From contig MPNC01000003.1 in assembly GCA_002238825.1 (NCBI GenBank), forward strand, positions 62,001-126,000: a stretch of 64,000 nucleotides of DNA. The letters are read 5' to 3'. Both the position numbers and the translations under genes were made by a program. Numbering within the stretch: the first letter of the stretch is position 1; the number at the start of each line of letters is the position of its first letter. This document shows positions 1-8,992 of this stretch, in pieces. A model generated the notes under the pieces. The model had not been told where the DNA came from. It made no database searches and worked only from the letters and a program-made list of their open reading frames with translations. This DNA comes from SAR202 cluster bacterium bin87 (GTDB lineage: Bacteria; Chloroflexota; Dehalococcoidia; Lucifugimonadales; UBA3495).

Positions 1-390
1 TTCCAGTTGTTCAACCGCGTTGATGACCCGGTCGGGGGTTTTCATCGCGACCGTCGTGCCCAAGTTGGACAACACCTGGTGGCACAGGCTGTGTATCGTG
101 GTAACGCGCAGGTTGGCGAGGTCCCCCGAATACCCGGCGGCTTGAGCGCCGGCGATGAGGCGCTGCCGCATCTCCAGCGCGGCGGCGCGCGTGAACGTGC
201 AGAGCAGCATATTTCGTGGAGTTGCCCTGCCCTGCAACAACAGGTTGACGGCGCGCAGGCATATGGATGCGGTCTTGCCGGAACCCGGACCCGCCAGGAC
301 GAGGGCGGGTCCGGTGTGATGGCCAATCACAGACAGTTGTTGGTCGTCCAGGTCGGGATGTTGATTGAGAATGGCGTCTGAGATGGTCAA
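1..390 (-). CDS. UvrD/Rep-type SF1 helicase, N-terminal part (runs off the left edge)
   Basis: The minus-strand frame encodes a typical UvrD-family N-terminus. There is a Q-motif-like stretch (DDQQLSVI), then Walker A (AGPGSGKT), motif Ia (CTFTRAAALEMRQRL) and a motif Ib-like TTIHSLCHQ. These are the ATP-binding and first ssDNA-contact elements of a 3'-5' DNA translocase; the rest lies outside the window. The frame has no ATG. The start I prefer is TTG at 390, giving MTISDAILNQHP; the frame is open back to the stop of the upstream NERD gene at 460-462, so a start up to about 23 codons earlier is possible. No strong ribosome-binding site is visible. It lies 69 bp downstream of the NERD-nuclease gene on the same strand, so the two are probably one operon. 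Family confidence is high and the start is uncertain. Confidence 0.82.
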   Translation of the reverse strand, partial: MTISDAILNQHPDLDDQQLSVIGHHTGPALVLAGPGSGKTASICLRAVNLLLQGRATPRNMLLCTFTRAAALEMRQRLIAGAQAAGYSGDLANLRVTTIHSLCHQVLSNLGTTVAMKTPDRVINAVEQLE

Positions 391-459
391 GATGTACTCG
401 ATCGTTGGAGGATGTTTTGAGGCTGGCGGCGTGCATGCACGCCAGCCAGCCTCAGCGTT

Positions 460-1392
460 CTAGCTGAATGGGTAAGCGTCGTCGAAGCCGTCGTCAACGA
501 CGACCTCAACCAACGGGTCCGGTTCGATGACGGGAGGATGGTCGTCGTCGCAGTCGCCGGGGACGCCGGGGACATCGGCAACCGGATCTGCGGTGGGAGC
601 AGCGTCGTCGCGCCCGGTCTTCGACACGGACACATCGTTGTGGGGCGCGAGCGTTTCCGAATCGGGGACGTTGATGTGCATCGTCCCGTAGTTGTAGATT
701 ACGAACTTGTACATGGCGGAGACGGGAGCGTCGGCACGGGCGGGCAATGCGGGATTGTTCGAGAGCGCCAGCAGGTCGGCGGACATGGTGGAATCGTCGG
801 AGCCTTTTTCCGCCGCCTCGCGCGATAGCCACTCTGCCGGCGGTTTGCTCTGCAGCAGCGCCGCCGCCGCCGCCGCCATGTCGAGTTCATCGGGCGGGTT
901 CCGATCGGGTTTGTCTTGGATGAACCGAAGCACTTGTTGCTCTTCGTTACCCGCTCCCCAAATTACGCTCACCCTGCTGTCCGCCGCGCATTTGGTGATT
1001 TCAGGATCCTCGACGTCCATGCTGGGCAGTACCAGGACGGCGTTTATCCACCATTCGGTACCTCCCAGGCGGGCTTTCAACGCGTCCCGTATCGCCATTG
1101 CGCCGGCTACTGCCTGATCCAGAGGCGAATCCTTCAGCATGGTTAAATTGCCGTTCGCTTCCCGTCGATAAAAGATGCCATCCTTCACCATATGATGACC
1201 GCCCTTAACCTCGACGGCGCCTCTCCACTCGCCGGGGATTTCGAGATACATGTCGATCTGCTTCCCCGCGCGTACGTCGTAGAAGAGATTGCCTTCCAGG
1301 TTGGTGGCGAGCAATGCGTCAAAGACGGCGATTTCTGCTTCGCGATCGCGTTCATTGCGCTGACTATCTGTGGGTTCCTTGATGGGCTTCAT
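460..1392 (-). CDS. NERD (nuclease-related) domain protein
   Basis: A 310-aa protein starting at MKPIKEPTDSQ, chosen because GGAGGC lies just upstream of the ATG; the longer open frame to 1638 is low-complexity and has no such site. Residues about 15-130 match the NERD fold: E20 in an N-terminal helix, D47 in QIDMYL, and E61-x-K63 in VEVKGG, the D...ExK layout of PD-(D/E)XK-like nucleases. The middle (about 150-230) is helical. The last 60 residues are acidic and proline-rich, ending DDGFDDAYPFS, probably a flexible tail. NERD domains are known as predicted nucleases often fused to or adjacent to DNA helicases, and here the next gene downstream is a UvrD-type helicase. Inference: DNA processing or defence. 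The exact substrate is unknown. Confidence 0.75.
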   Translation of the reverse strand: MKPIKEPTDSQRNERDREAEIAVFDALLATNLEGNLFYDVRAGKQIDMYLEIPGEWRGAVEVKGGHHMVKDGIFYRREANGNLTMLKDSPLDQAVAGAMAIRDALKARLGGTEWWINAVLVLPSMDVEDPEITKCAADSRVSVIWGAGNEEQQVLRFIQDKPDRNPPDELDMAAAAAALLQSKPPAEWLSREAAEKGSDDSTMSADLLALSNNPALPARADAPVSAMYKFVIYNYGTMHINVPDSETLAPHNDVSVSKTGRDDAAPTADPVADVPGVPGDCDDDHPPVIEPDPLVEVVVDDGFDDAYPFS

Positions 1393-2131
1393 TGTGCCTC
1401 CAGTTGATTGTGTGAATCCGTAAGCAGGGCGCTTAGCAGGCCGCCGCCGCCGGAAACCAAAAGAACGGCGGGGCGGTCGCAAAAACATCGCGACGAGGTG
1501 GCGCGTTCCCGATCTCAGGTCAATTTGGGATGCTCGCAATCGAAGCCTGGTCCAACGCGTGAGTGGTGGATTGGCTACCCATGTGCGACGAGAACGACTG
1601 ACCGCGTTCGAAGTCGACGACCGCCGGGCGACGCCCATATCCAGGCTGATTGTTGGGGTTCAAATTTGCCGCCCATGCACCGGCGTTTGAGATGTTCTTC
1701 CCGAGGTGACAGAGGCAGGCGTACCCATCTAAAGATGCATATTTCGCGTGATCCAGCGAACCGACAGCCGCTATTGGAAGCTCGCGGGGTCGGGTGTGGG
1801 TGTAGCAAGCGGTCTACGCCCAATTCAGTTCCACGTTGGAGGTCCAGCGGGAACTGATTGTATTCGCCCCGCGCTCGTTCAGAGCCTGTAGTCCAAAAGC
1901 TGAGCAGGCAATCTTGGGAACGTTGCGGGCTCTTTCAAGCCATCAAGTCGGGGTGCTTTCCCAGAATATCCGATGGGTCGTTACCCATCAGGCCAGCGAT
2001 GTCTCCAAGCACCCGTTTAGTCGTCACACGGGTCCTGACCGCACGAAATAGCTTACGTCGCCGTCGCGCAAAACGCGGTCAGCCCAGTCTAATTTATGGT
2101 GATGAGTACAGCACTCAGGAGGGTTATCACC
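1393..2131. other. 739-bp intergenic region between divergent genes
   Basis: This separates the minus-strand NERD/helicase pair from the plus-strand helicase block. No convincing gene is present. A short minus-strand frame (stop 1935-1937, GTG at 2027, ending SDILGKHPDLMA) reads like a natural C-terminus but is only 30 codons; it may be a remnant. A palindromic 13-mer (CATCTAAAGATGC, 1726-1738) recurs in inverse orientation at 7173-7185 on the far side of the block. Both divergent promoters should lie here but I see no clear -35/-10 pair. Confidence 0.4.
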
Positions 2132-4078
2132 GTGGCCTCGTCAGGAATCAACGTGCCAAAATACTCCATCGACCCCATCCAGCGTAAAGCGGCCGAATCC
2201 GGCTCTCGCGTGACGATCATCACCGGCGGACCCCAGACGGGCAAGTCCCATTCCGCCGTTTCCCGCGTGGCTTTTCTCCTGGAATCCGGTTGCCCACCCG
2301 AGCAAATCACGTGCATTGGTGCTACCCCGGAGCGGGTTGCCAATCTGAGCCTCCTCATGCGTAGCCACCCTCGTGTCCTGGCCAACTCCGACCGGCTCTT
2401 TGTGGGAACCGTTTTGGAGTTGGCCAATTCACTTGTCCGATTGTCCGAGGGATGGAAGGAACTGTCAGTGCCATCCAATTACAGCGTGTGGAACGATACC
2501 CAAACAGTTGAGGTCATCGCGCACGCGTTGGCCGGATTGGGAGGCATTGAAGTTAAAAGGACCGAGATACGCGAGGCAATAGCGTGGAGCCGGCGGAATC
2601 GATGGAGCGGCAAGGTTGATGAGGAGATACCAGCGGCGGATGCTCGGCTGGAGGAACTCGCAGATTTGTGCCAAAGGGAAAAATTATGGCTACGGGTTTT
2701 GGACACAGATGACGTTCTTTACACGGCCGCAGAAGCCGTGGAGAAATTTGGGAAAGGAGAGTTGGATGAATACAGTCATTGGCTCCGGTGCAACCATCTG
2801 TTGGTCGACGGCGTAGAGGACTTCAACCAGCGCGAAATCAAGCTGCTGGCGCTGTTGGCGGGTGGGAGCGACACCCTGACACTCACCACCGATGAGAACC
2901 AAAGGATCCGCGGCAGCTATTCGGGTTCAAAGGTCTACGGTGTACGTCCCCAGGATCGCGGCGCAGATGTTCACCACCTGGAGCTTACTCAAACGGGCAC
3001 CACTCCGCTGTCGGTAGCGGCGGCACTTCTACGCCGTTCCGATGAAATGGAGGGGTTGAGGGATTACGAACAGGTATGGGAGCGGGTGGCGGGTCCGAAC
3101 CCGAGGTTGGTCGAGGTGCCGGGAACCAACCGCGACATGGCCGTGCGTGTGGTGGCCGACGCCGTAGCGCGACACGACCAAGGGGTTGCGTGGAAGGACA
3201 TTGTCATCCTCTGCAAAACATCGACGGCGATGAAACCACTGCTGACGCTGTTGGTACACCGTGACACACCATACCGGATTGTGGGTAGGAAACCCGCTGA
3301 CCGGATCAGCGATGCGGACTGCGTCCGCGCCATGCTCACCTGCCTGATCAATCCCTACGATCTATATGCAGTCAGGGTCTCGGTCGGTGCCCGCCATCCC
3401 AATCGCGGTCTAAGTTTGAACGGGAAGACATCCGGAATGCTATGGAGGATGGCGAGGGCATTAGATCTGGACCTGGTCACTGCCGCGGAAACGTTCCTGC
3501 GGCAATGCGAAGAACCGCAACGGGCGGACCTGTCCTGGCTGGTAGAGAGCCATCGCCATCTGCGGTCAATACTGGAGGGTCCCGGATGTGATTTGACCAC
3601 TCTGCTGGCACATGCGCTGGTTCAGGTTCGTGGGCTGGCGGGTCCATGTTCGATAGCGGGGGACGAAACTGTGGTCGACTTCCGAACTGATCGGTTGTGG
3701 CAGGACGCAGCTCACAACGCTGCCCAAACCGATGGTGAGCCCCTGGAAAAACAACTGGTCCGCTTCCTTGACCGGACTTCGGCGGTCTTAGACGCAGACC
3801 GCGGAGCATCTGACCCGGATGCGTTGACCGTCAGCACATGGGACGCGATCAAGGGTCGACATTGGCCCGTGGTTTTGGTCTTCGACGTCAGCGATGAAAC
3901 CATCCCGGGCGGAGCGGGGGTCCGCGGCCGCCGCTATCAAGAGAGGCTCTGGTACACGATCACAACTCGAGCGACCCGAGAGTTGGTCTACTATTGTTTG
4001 ACAGACATCGGTCTGGGAAACAATAGTAGACCCACCAGGTATCTGGAGCCGCTTCGACCACTGCTGGAGGCGGAGTGA
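2132..4078 (+). CDS. UvrD/Rep-like SF1 helicase with degenerate Walker B
   Basis: A 648-aa protein. I place the start at GTG 2132 because AGGAGG (2117-2122) lies 9 bases upstream; ATGs at 2096 and 2102 lie before that site. SF1A motifs in order: Walker A GGPQTGKS (about 32-39), motif Ia around CIGATPER (61-68), motif II VDGVED (225-230), motif III TTDENQRI (252-259), a UvrD 2A-like ILCKTSTAMKPLL segment, motif V-like STWDAIKGRHWPVVLVFD, and motif VI-like WYTITTRATREL near 607-618. In the family motif II is normally DE-x-QD; here the catalytic Glu is Gly227 and the Gln is Glu, so ATP hydrolysis may be lost or altered. It heads a plus-strand block with two unknown genes. A perfect 15-bp inverted repeat lies inside its 3' end. 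Family is fairly sure; activity is doubtful. Confidence 0.8.
   Translation: MASSGINVPKYSIDPIQRKAAESGSRVTIITGGPQTGKSHSAVSRVAFLLESGCPPEQITCIGATPERVANLSLLMRSHPRVLANSDRLFVGTVLELANSLVRLSEGWKELSVPSNYSVWNDTQTVEVIAHALAGLGGIEVKRTEIREAIAWSRRNRWSGKVDEEIPAADARLEELADLCQREKLWLRVLDTDDVLYTAAEAVEKFGKGELDEYSHWLRCNHLLVDGVEDFNQREIKLLALLAGGSDTLTLTTDENQRIRGSYSGSKVYGVRPQDRGADVHHLELTQTGTTPLSVAAALLRRSDEMEGLRDYEQVWERVAGPNPRLVEVPGTNRDMAVRVVADAVARHDQGVAWKDIVILCKTSTAMKPLLTLLVHRDTPYRIVGRKPADRISDADCVRAMLTCLINPYDLYAVRVSVGARHPNRGLSLNGKTSGMLWRMARALDLDLVTAAETFLRQCEEPQRADLSWLVESHRHLRSILEGPGCDLTTLLAHALVQVRGLAGPCSIAGDETVVDFRTDRLWQDAAHNAAQTDGEPLEKQLVRFLDRTSAVLDADRGASDPDALTVSTWDAIKGRHWPVVLVFDVSDETIPGGAGVRGRRYQERLWYTITTRATRELVYYCLTDIGLGNNSRPTRYLEPLRPLLEAE
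3985..4032. repeat. Perfect 15-bp inverted repeat inside a coding region
   Basis: GGTCTACTATTGTTT (3985-3999) is exactly reverse-complemented at 4018-4032, with an 18-base loop. It lies in the last 100 bases of the helicase gene and can form a long hairpin in RNA or cruciform in DNA. It is AT-richer than a normal terminator stem and has no T-run. Confidence 0.85.
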
Positions 4079-4419
4079 ATTGCGTATTCCCCAGGCGGCT
4101 CGCGCCGCGCTTCAGTGCAAAATCATGGTTTCCGGTAGGCAATATCGTGATTGATAGAGAAAACCTGTGGTTAATCAGCGCGTTTGGGGCTCAGTCCCAA
4201 TACATGCGTAACAGTGCGCGTTGCTGAGATCAGAACTGTGGAGAAAACGAACCATCACCAGTGCCCGGTCCGGCAGTAGGGGGGCTATTAACCCTTGGCC
4301 TTAACGCCGAGTACAGACGGACCGTGGACGTGTGGTCACCGAGATAACGGCGCCCGGCAACGGCCTGGGCAAGTGAAAGGGTTGAAACCGATGGCGTCCA
4401 GCGGGATCAGGAGATAACC
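4079..4419. other. 341-bp gap between two plus-strand genes
   Basis: No gene is visible on either strand. It ends with the ribosome-binding site of the next gene (CAGGAGATAACC before the ATG at 4420). The length suggests the downstream genes have their own promoter, but I cannot point to clear hexamers. Confidence 0.4.
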
Positions 4420-6207
4420 ATGCGCAGCAAAATGGCAAGATTATGGGACTCGCTTACACCAACACAGCAGGTGGTGGTCGGTGTCCTACTGCGACTACCC
4501 CTGGCGAGCGACGCCGAGCTGGCTGCGTTCATAAGGCTACCTACCAACACAGTCTCCCGTGCGCTGAGAAATCTGCGCGCACGGGGGATCGTTGCTTCGG
4601 CCCTGCTGGGTTGTCTGCAATCGCCAGTGGAACGGTGGTGGTGGACCTCTCCTACCCGATCAGAATTGTTCCCGCGCGGGACCGATTGGCATCAACCAGG
4701 CTGCCGCGCCCGCCTGTTGGAAAGGCTCTCCTCCGTTGAGCATCTCTACACAGCAGCCACTCAGATTCTTGACCTCGGCCCCTTCCGGGAATGGCAATGG
4801 GTCGATGGGTTCAGTATGGACGCCGCCATACGTTGTGAGGACGGGTGGGCGGCGCTGTTTTGGGTGGGGCTGTTGCGGTCCGAATCCCGCCTGGCGGCCC
4901 TGATTGAAGATGTTGGCGGGGACTTGGAGTCTCTGGCCCAGGGCGACCCGCACCCACGCCCCAGTCTGCTGTGCTTCGTCGTATTGCGCGAGTGGCAGGT
5001 CGAGATGGTGCGTCGCGTCGCCCGGCGATGCGGGATCGAGGACTGGGTGCGCGTATGGTGCGCCAAGGACAACACTTGGCACGAAACGACGAATCGCCTG
5101 AACAGCCGGGGCTGGATACGCCAGCCCGCGTATCGGCGGACGATGAGTGAGACGTTATGGGAAACCCGGCTCACCAATTCGCTGTGGGCACGGGCGTACC
5201 TGCGAGATCCGGTGCGACTGTTGAGCCGGGTCAACAAAGCCATCATGGCCACCGCTCACGGCGATGACGCCTCTGCCCGGCTGGCCGCGGTACACGAGGA
5301 TCTCTTGGAGCTGTACGGCGACGAAGCAACCAGAAAGGCGATGACGCCAAGCGAGGTGATCCTGAATAACGATGGGTTGAGAGCGGCCGCGACGATCATA
5401 ACGAGTGTCGCCCGGGACATTGAACAGGAACGCCCGGGCGATGAGGCGGCTGCAATCCTGCGACGAACGGCCTCGTTCCTCGAAACCCCGGCACGGTGCA
5501 AACACTTGGGGCACGTGTTGCTGCTGAGCGTCGAGTTCTCCGGGTTCACCGTGGCGATGGGCCAGGTGGCTTTGGGTGAAAGTCGTAACGACCGGCGCGT
5601 GCAACACACTGCCGCTCTCCTGCGTGATTTCGGGCAAATAGTCAGTTGGATGGACGGCAAAAGGAACCGCTATCGGGTCAGTAGTGAAGCTTCCGACGCC
5701 CTGGCAACGATGGACCGCACCGAACCGGTGAATGTTTGGACTCGCCTTGAGATCGACCGCTGGAACGATCTGAAAAAGGTTGCGAAGCATGAACACGGTG
5801 TCCTGGACCTAGTCGCCGAGTTCATGGCTAGCGGCTGTCCAATAGCCCCCGGTTGGCCCATAGGGGAGAATTTCGGCGATGAAGGCGGGATCAAGCCGGA
5901 CGCTGCAGTTTACCTTCCCTCGGGCCCGTTCGGGGCGGGATGGTATTACATCGAGTATGAACTCAGTGCCCGAAGCTTCAAACGGATACAGCGAAAACTT
6001 CGTGGGTACCACTCCAAACGAAGGTCTGACCATTGGCCTCTGTTGGTGGTCTGCGCCACCGAACGGGCGGAAAAACACTTTCAGCAGGCTGCTTTCGAAA
6101 CCGGCGTAGATATAGCGACCACGACCGTCGCTCGTTTGAGAAAGCTTGGCGCGGTTGGCAACACAGAATGCTGGATGCTGGGCGGTCAGCCGGCGTCGCT
6201 CGTCTGA
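4420..6207 (+). CDS. Two-winged-helix protein with C-terminal nuclease-like domain (Replic_Relax-like)
   Basis: A 595-aa protein with a good GGAG site before ATG 4420. Residues about 12-62 form a winged helix-turn-helix (ELAAFIRLPTNTVSRALRNLRARGIV). A second winged-helix-like segment lies near 365-435 (VAMGQVALGES ... IVSWMDGKRNRYRVS). The C-terminus (about 480-565) has IKPDAAVYL, then YYIEYELSARSFKRIQRKL and WPLLVVCAT. This D...E-x-E layout followed by a basic helix resembles replication-relaxation/MobC-type proteins and PD-(D/E)XK-like folds. Those families bind DNA in plasmids and integrative elements. Neighbours are an SF1 helicase upstream and a 222-aa protein 29 bp downstream, pointing to a DNA-handling block. 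I am confident of the winged helix, less so of the nuclease-like domain and family assignment. Confidence 0.6.
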   Translation: MRSKMARLWDSLTPTQQVVVGVLLRLPLASDAELAAFIRLPTNTVSRALRNLRARGIVASALLGCLQSPVERWWWTSPTRSELFPRGTDWHQPGCRARLLERLSSVEHLYTAATQILDLGPFREWQWVDGFSMDAAIRCEDGWAALFWVGLLRSESRLAALIEDVGGDLESLAQGDPHPRPSLLCFVVLREWQVEMVRRVARRCGIEDWVRVWCAKDNTWHETTNRLNSRGWIRQPAYRRTMSETLWETRLTNSLWARAYLRDPVRLLSRVNKAIMATAHGDDASARLAAVHEDLLELYGDEATRKAMTPSEVILNNDGLRAAATIITSVARDIEQERPGDEAAAILRRTASFLETPARCKHLGHVLLLSVEFSGFTVAMGQVALGESRNDRRVQHTAALLRDFGQIVSWMDGKRNRYRVSSEASDALATMDRTEPVNVWTRLEIDRWNDLKKVAKHEHGVLDLVAEFMASGCPIAPGWPIGENFGDEGGIKPDAAVYLPSGPFGAGWYYIEYELSARSFKRIQRKLRGYHSKRRSDHWPLLVVCATERAEKHFQQAAFETGVDIATTTVARLRKLGAVGNTECWMLGGQPASLV

Positions 6208-6236
6208 CCCGCCGTACGCTGAAATCTTGGGAGACC

Positions 6237-6905
6237 ATGGAAATGAACGCACCGAAAAGTGGCTCTGAACCACAGCGAATGCTCAAGCAACTGTTGGAAT
6301 TCCGATCCCCAAGTCGCGTGTGCGAATTGTGCGGCATTGATGAAGACACGCTGGATGGTTTGTTAGACGATGCCATTCCATGGCCACCCGGCGTGTTCGA
6401 TGAAGTTCGTAAAGCTTTGGCGCGATATGTTGACCACGACATGCCCTCCATAACCGATCAGGCCGCCGAGCCCTGGGACGCAACCCTCGGCGATGGTTCT
6501 CTGGAAAGCGATGCGGCCAATCGCGAAGATGCCGCAGTATCGGAAGGTGTTCCGACGACGCCGAGCGCCGCGGTTCGAAGACCTGCCCCAAGTGTCGACG
6601 ACCGACAATCGGGCCCTCAAAAGTTGACCGCTCTCATATACCAACTGTGTGGCGAAGCCACTGAGATCTTGGATCGCGATGACGCGTCCAGACACCAGGA
6701 TCTGTGGACGTTGCGCACAAAACTCGACCGACTCAGCCGGATGACACTCGAGGCCAGTACCGTGAGTGAATCAGAGGATCAAGGTTTGGTTTGGGCCAGA
6801 TTGGCCGCTGACCGGGTAATCCGGAAGATTGATGCCAAGTTGCCCGGTTGGGAAAGGCAGTCCGGGGGCTGGTGGCAACGAATTAAGAACTGGATGCGGA
6901 ATTAA
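6237..6905 (+). CDS. Hypothetical protein, third gene of the helicase block
   Basis: A 222-aa protein. ATG 6237 is chosen for the GGGAG just upstream; another in-frame ATG lies at 6243. The first 60 residues (RMLKQLLEFRSPSRVCELCGIDEDTLDGLLD) look like a small helix-turn-helix or antitoxin-like DNA-binding domain. Residues about 70-135 are acidic and disordered. The C-terminal 90 residues are helical (LTALIYQLCGEATEILD ... LWTLRTKLDRLSRM ... LAADRVIRKIDAKL) and end in a Trp-rich tail (GGWWQRIKNWM). It follows the two-winged-helix gene by 29 bp and is likely co-transcribed. I do not recognise a family; a regulator or accessory subunit of the block is an inference. Confidence 0.6.
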   Translation: MEMNAPKSGSEPQRMLKQLLEFRSPSRVCELCGIDEDTLDGLLDDAIPWPPGVFDEVRKALARYVDHDMPSITDQAAEPWDATLGDGSLESDAANREDAAVSEGVPTTPSAAVRRPAPSVDDRQSGPQKLTALIYQLCGEATEILDRDDASRHQDLWTLRTKLDRLSRMTLEASTVSESEDQGLVWARLAADRVIRKIDAKLPGWERQSGGWWQRIKNWMRN

Positions 6906-7515
6906 TCCGGCGAATATTGACACGTAGGGCCGACGCAGTCAGCGCGGCATACTCCGCCACAGGCTTCCCGCCGTACCGGGTCCGCCTTCACCAACCGTTT
7001 CTTGGGACGCTACAGCACAAACCCCAGCTAAGGAAACTGACGCGCAGGCGCTTAATTTCAACGACAAAGTGCGGTTGGCGCGGATCGGGTTACAAATTGG
7101 CTATGCGCAGCGTGAGTGGGTGAGTAAGTCAACCCAGCATCAAGTGAGATTTCGATAGTCCCTGCGCAGCAAGCATCTTTAGATGATCCTCTGGAGACAT
7201 GGGGGCGCGGCATGAAGTCGGCAGTGGGAGTTTCTAGGGCGCACCGGCCGGAAAGTTGCGTACATGTGAAACACCGCGGACATGGAGCCAGTGATCGTCA
7301 ACAACTATGTACCACGCCAGCCGCGTGGCGATATTGATCAATATCAGTTGGTTGTTTCGGGATCAACCACGGCCACTTCGATCCGTGGCTAATGACGCAG
7401 TGTGCGATGGCGCATTACGGGCCTCGATGGTCCGGCTGTTCTCTGATGCCCGCTGTGCTTTGGACATATGCGGCAACTACGTGCGCAGCATGAACGTAGG
7501 GGGCATCGCCACGAT
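6906..7515. other. 610-bp intergenic region
   Basis: No secure gene. It holds a perfect 16-bp palindrome (GATATTGATCAATATC, 7330-7345), which could be an operator, and the 13-mer GCATCTTTAGATG (7173-7185), the inverse of the one at 1726-1738. A short plus-strand frame (7282-7392, MEPVIVNNYVPRQ..., 36 aa) overlaps the palindrome but has no ribosome-binding site, so I do not call it. Confidence 0.4.
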
Positions 7516-8867
7516 TCACAAATCGTCCATGGGCGGTGTGTCCGCCGGGATGATGAGCAGCCCGAAAGGTTCTCGGTTAGCCGTTCGTTCGATGAAGGAA
7601 CGGACACCCAGGGTGTCGCGGAACTGGTCGATGCGACGTTGGTACTTGACCTCTACTGGGATGTGGTGGTCGCCGACGTTCAAAACGATGTCGGCTTCTT
7701 GGTTATGGTCCTGCTCTGTTTGATAGGCGACGTCGAGGCGTGGTATTGCCAAGGCCGTAGAGCCGAGAGCGCTCTCCGCCATGTGTCCCGCCATGATCGC
7801 GAGCTCCGGACTGGCTGCCAGCACGTTGGGGTGCAGTGGGATGAGTTCCGGGAGCCAGCTTGTCCGGATGCTGTGGTCGGCGAGGCAAAGTTTTGGATTG
7901 CCTCGGGTGCGCTGGGGGCGTACTTCCAGCGGCATGATCAGTCTGACCAGCATGGTGTCGTCCTGAGCCTGCAGATGTCCCGTAACGCGCTGGGTGCTGA
8001 TGTTTCGTCCCGACGTGAGACGGTCTTCTCACGCGATGCGTTCGTACGACACCGATTGCCCTGCGTGGCGGCGGGCGAGTCTGAAAAGCCTTTTCATCAG
8101 AGCGGCGTCGCGTGTGTCTGCACCGAGCGCTGCGGCGATATCGCGTTGCAATACGGATTGGATGACGGTCTTGTTGAGTTGGTCGGCCAGTAGAGGCCAG
8201 TCGGAGTCGGCCTGGTTATGAGCGATGGGATAGGCCCCGCATTCGGAGAAGTACGTGAATGCCTCAGCTCGGGCTCCGGCGTTGTCGACGCCGGGTCGGA
8301 CGAGATACTGGCGGAACTCTTTGCGCAACAGGTTGGTCAGGCCGTTGTTTGGAAGGAACGGTGTGTAGCAGTTGAGACCTCGGAACTGGGAGATCTCGCT
8401 CAGCGAAAGGGCGGCAGCCTTGCCGGTGAGCAGGACCTTGGTGGATGTGCTGTCTACCGGGGATTCAAACCGGCCCCTCCAGCCGCGAATGTTCTGCACT
8501 TCGTCGACGAACAGGTGGGTGCTCTGTCCCTGGTGTGCCCGGTTGTTGAACGGCTCCGTGACAATGTTGGCTTTGAGTCCCCTGCGGGATGCGCAGTATC
8601 GGGTTGATGCTCCCTCCAATGTCGAGACCTCGTCCAACTGGACCCGCATGATGTTGTTGGGCGGTACGCCCTGGGCCAATAGGTCTTCGATGATCTGGAA
8701 CTGGATGGTCTTTTGCCGACTTGCAGTGGCCCGCGTACGGCGATGATGGGAGCTATCCTCGAGTCCAGGCGTCGCCGAACACGGTCGACCAGGTGGTGCC
8801 GCGTGGGTGGCGCGGCTGGGGGCTGGATGCCGGACCACCAAGGGTTGGACCGTCGTAGGTCGCCCAT
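7516..8867 (-). pseudogene. Frameshifted AAA+ ATPase of the DUF4143 family
   Basis: Three reading-frame segments join into one DUF4143-type ATPase. The N-terminus (from ATG 8867: MGDLRRSNPWWSG ... IIAVRGPLQVGK) carries Walker A. The frame then breaks at the T-run 8711-8714; one missing base would restore GKTT and the next segment TIQFQIIEDLL. That segment holds Walker B (HLFVDEVQNI) and the arginine/sensor region (KVLLTGKAAALSLSEIS), then stops after SYERIA near 8024-8028. A second shift leads into EDRLTSGRNISTQRV and the C-terminal PD-(D/E)XK-like DUF4143 domain (QEADIVLNV ... IPVEVKYQRRI), ending at 7516. Intact members are about 400-450 aa. Two lesions, one in the ATP-binding loop, indicate a dead gene unless they are sequencing errors. 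Confidence 0.78.
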
Positions 8868-8992
8868 CAGTGCGGCCGGGAGTTCGCTGTGTGGTCGAGT
8901 GGTCGATGCGGGCTCTTCACCTCCGGGCAGACGCTGGATGTGCGCTTTGCGGCGGCGCGTCTCCGATCGTCTCGGTTATAGGAAGCGTGCTT

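Noticed and set aside
11-436. 141-codon minus-strand frame with an ATG
   Set aside because: Out-of-frame shadow of the UvrD-type helicase; the neighbouring frame holds Walker A and motif Ia.
1935-2027. 30-codon minus-strand frame ending SDILGKHPDLMA
   Set aside because: Looks like a protein end, but too short and without homologue or start signal; possibly a remnant only.
7282-7392. 36-codon frame MEPVIVNNYVPRQ...
   Set aside because: No ribosome-binding site and it overlaps a perfect palindrome; too short to support.
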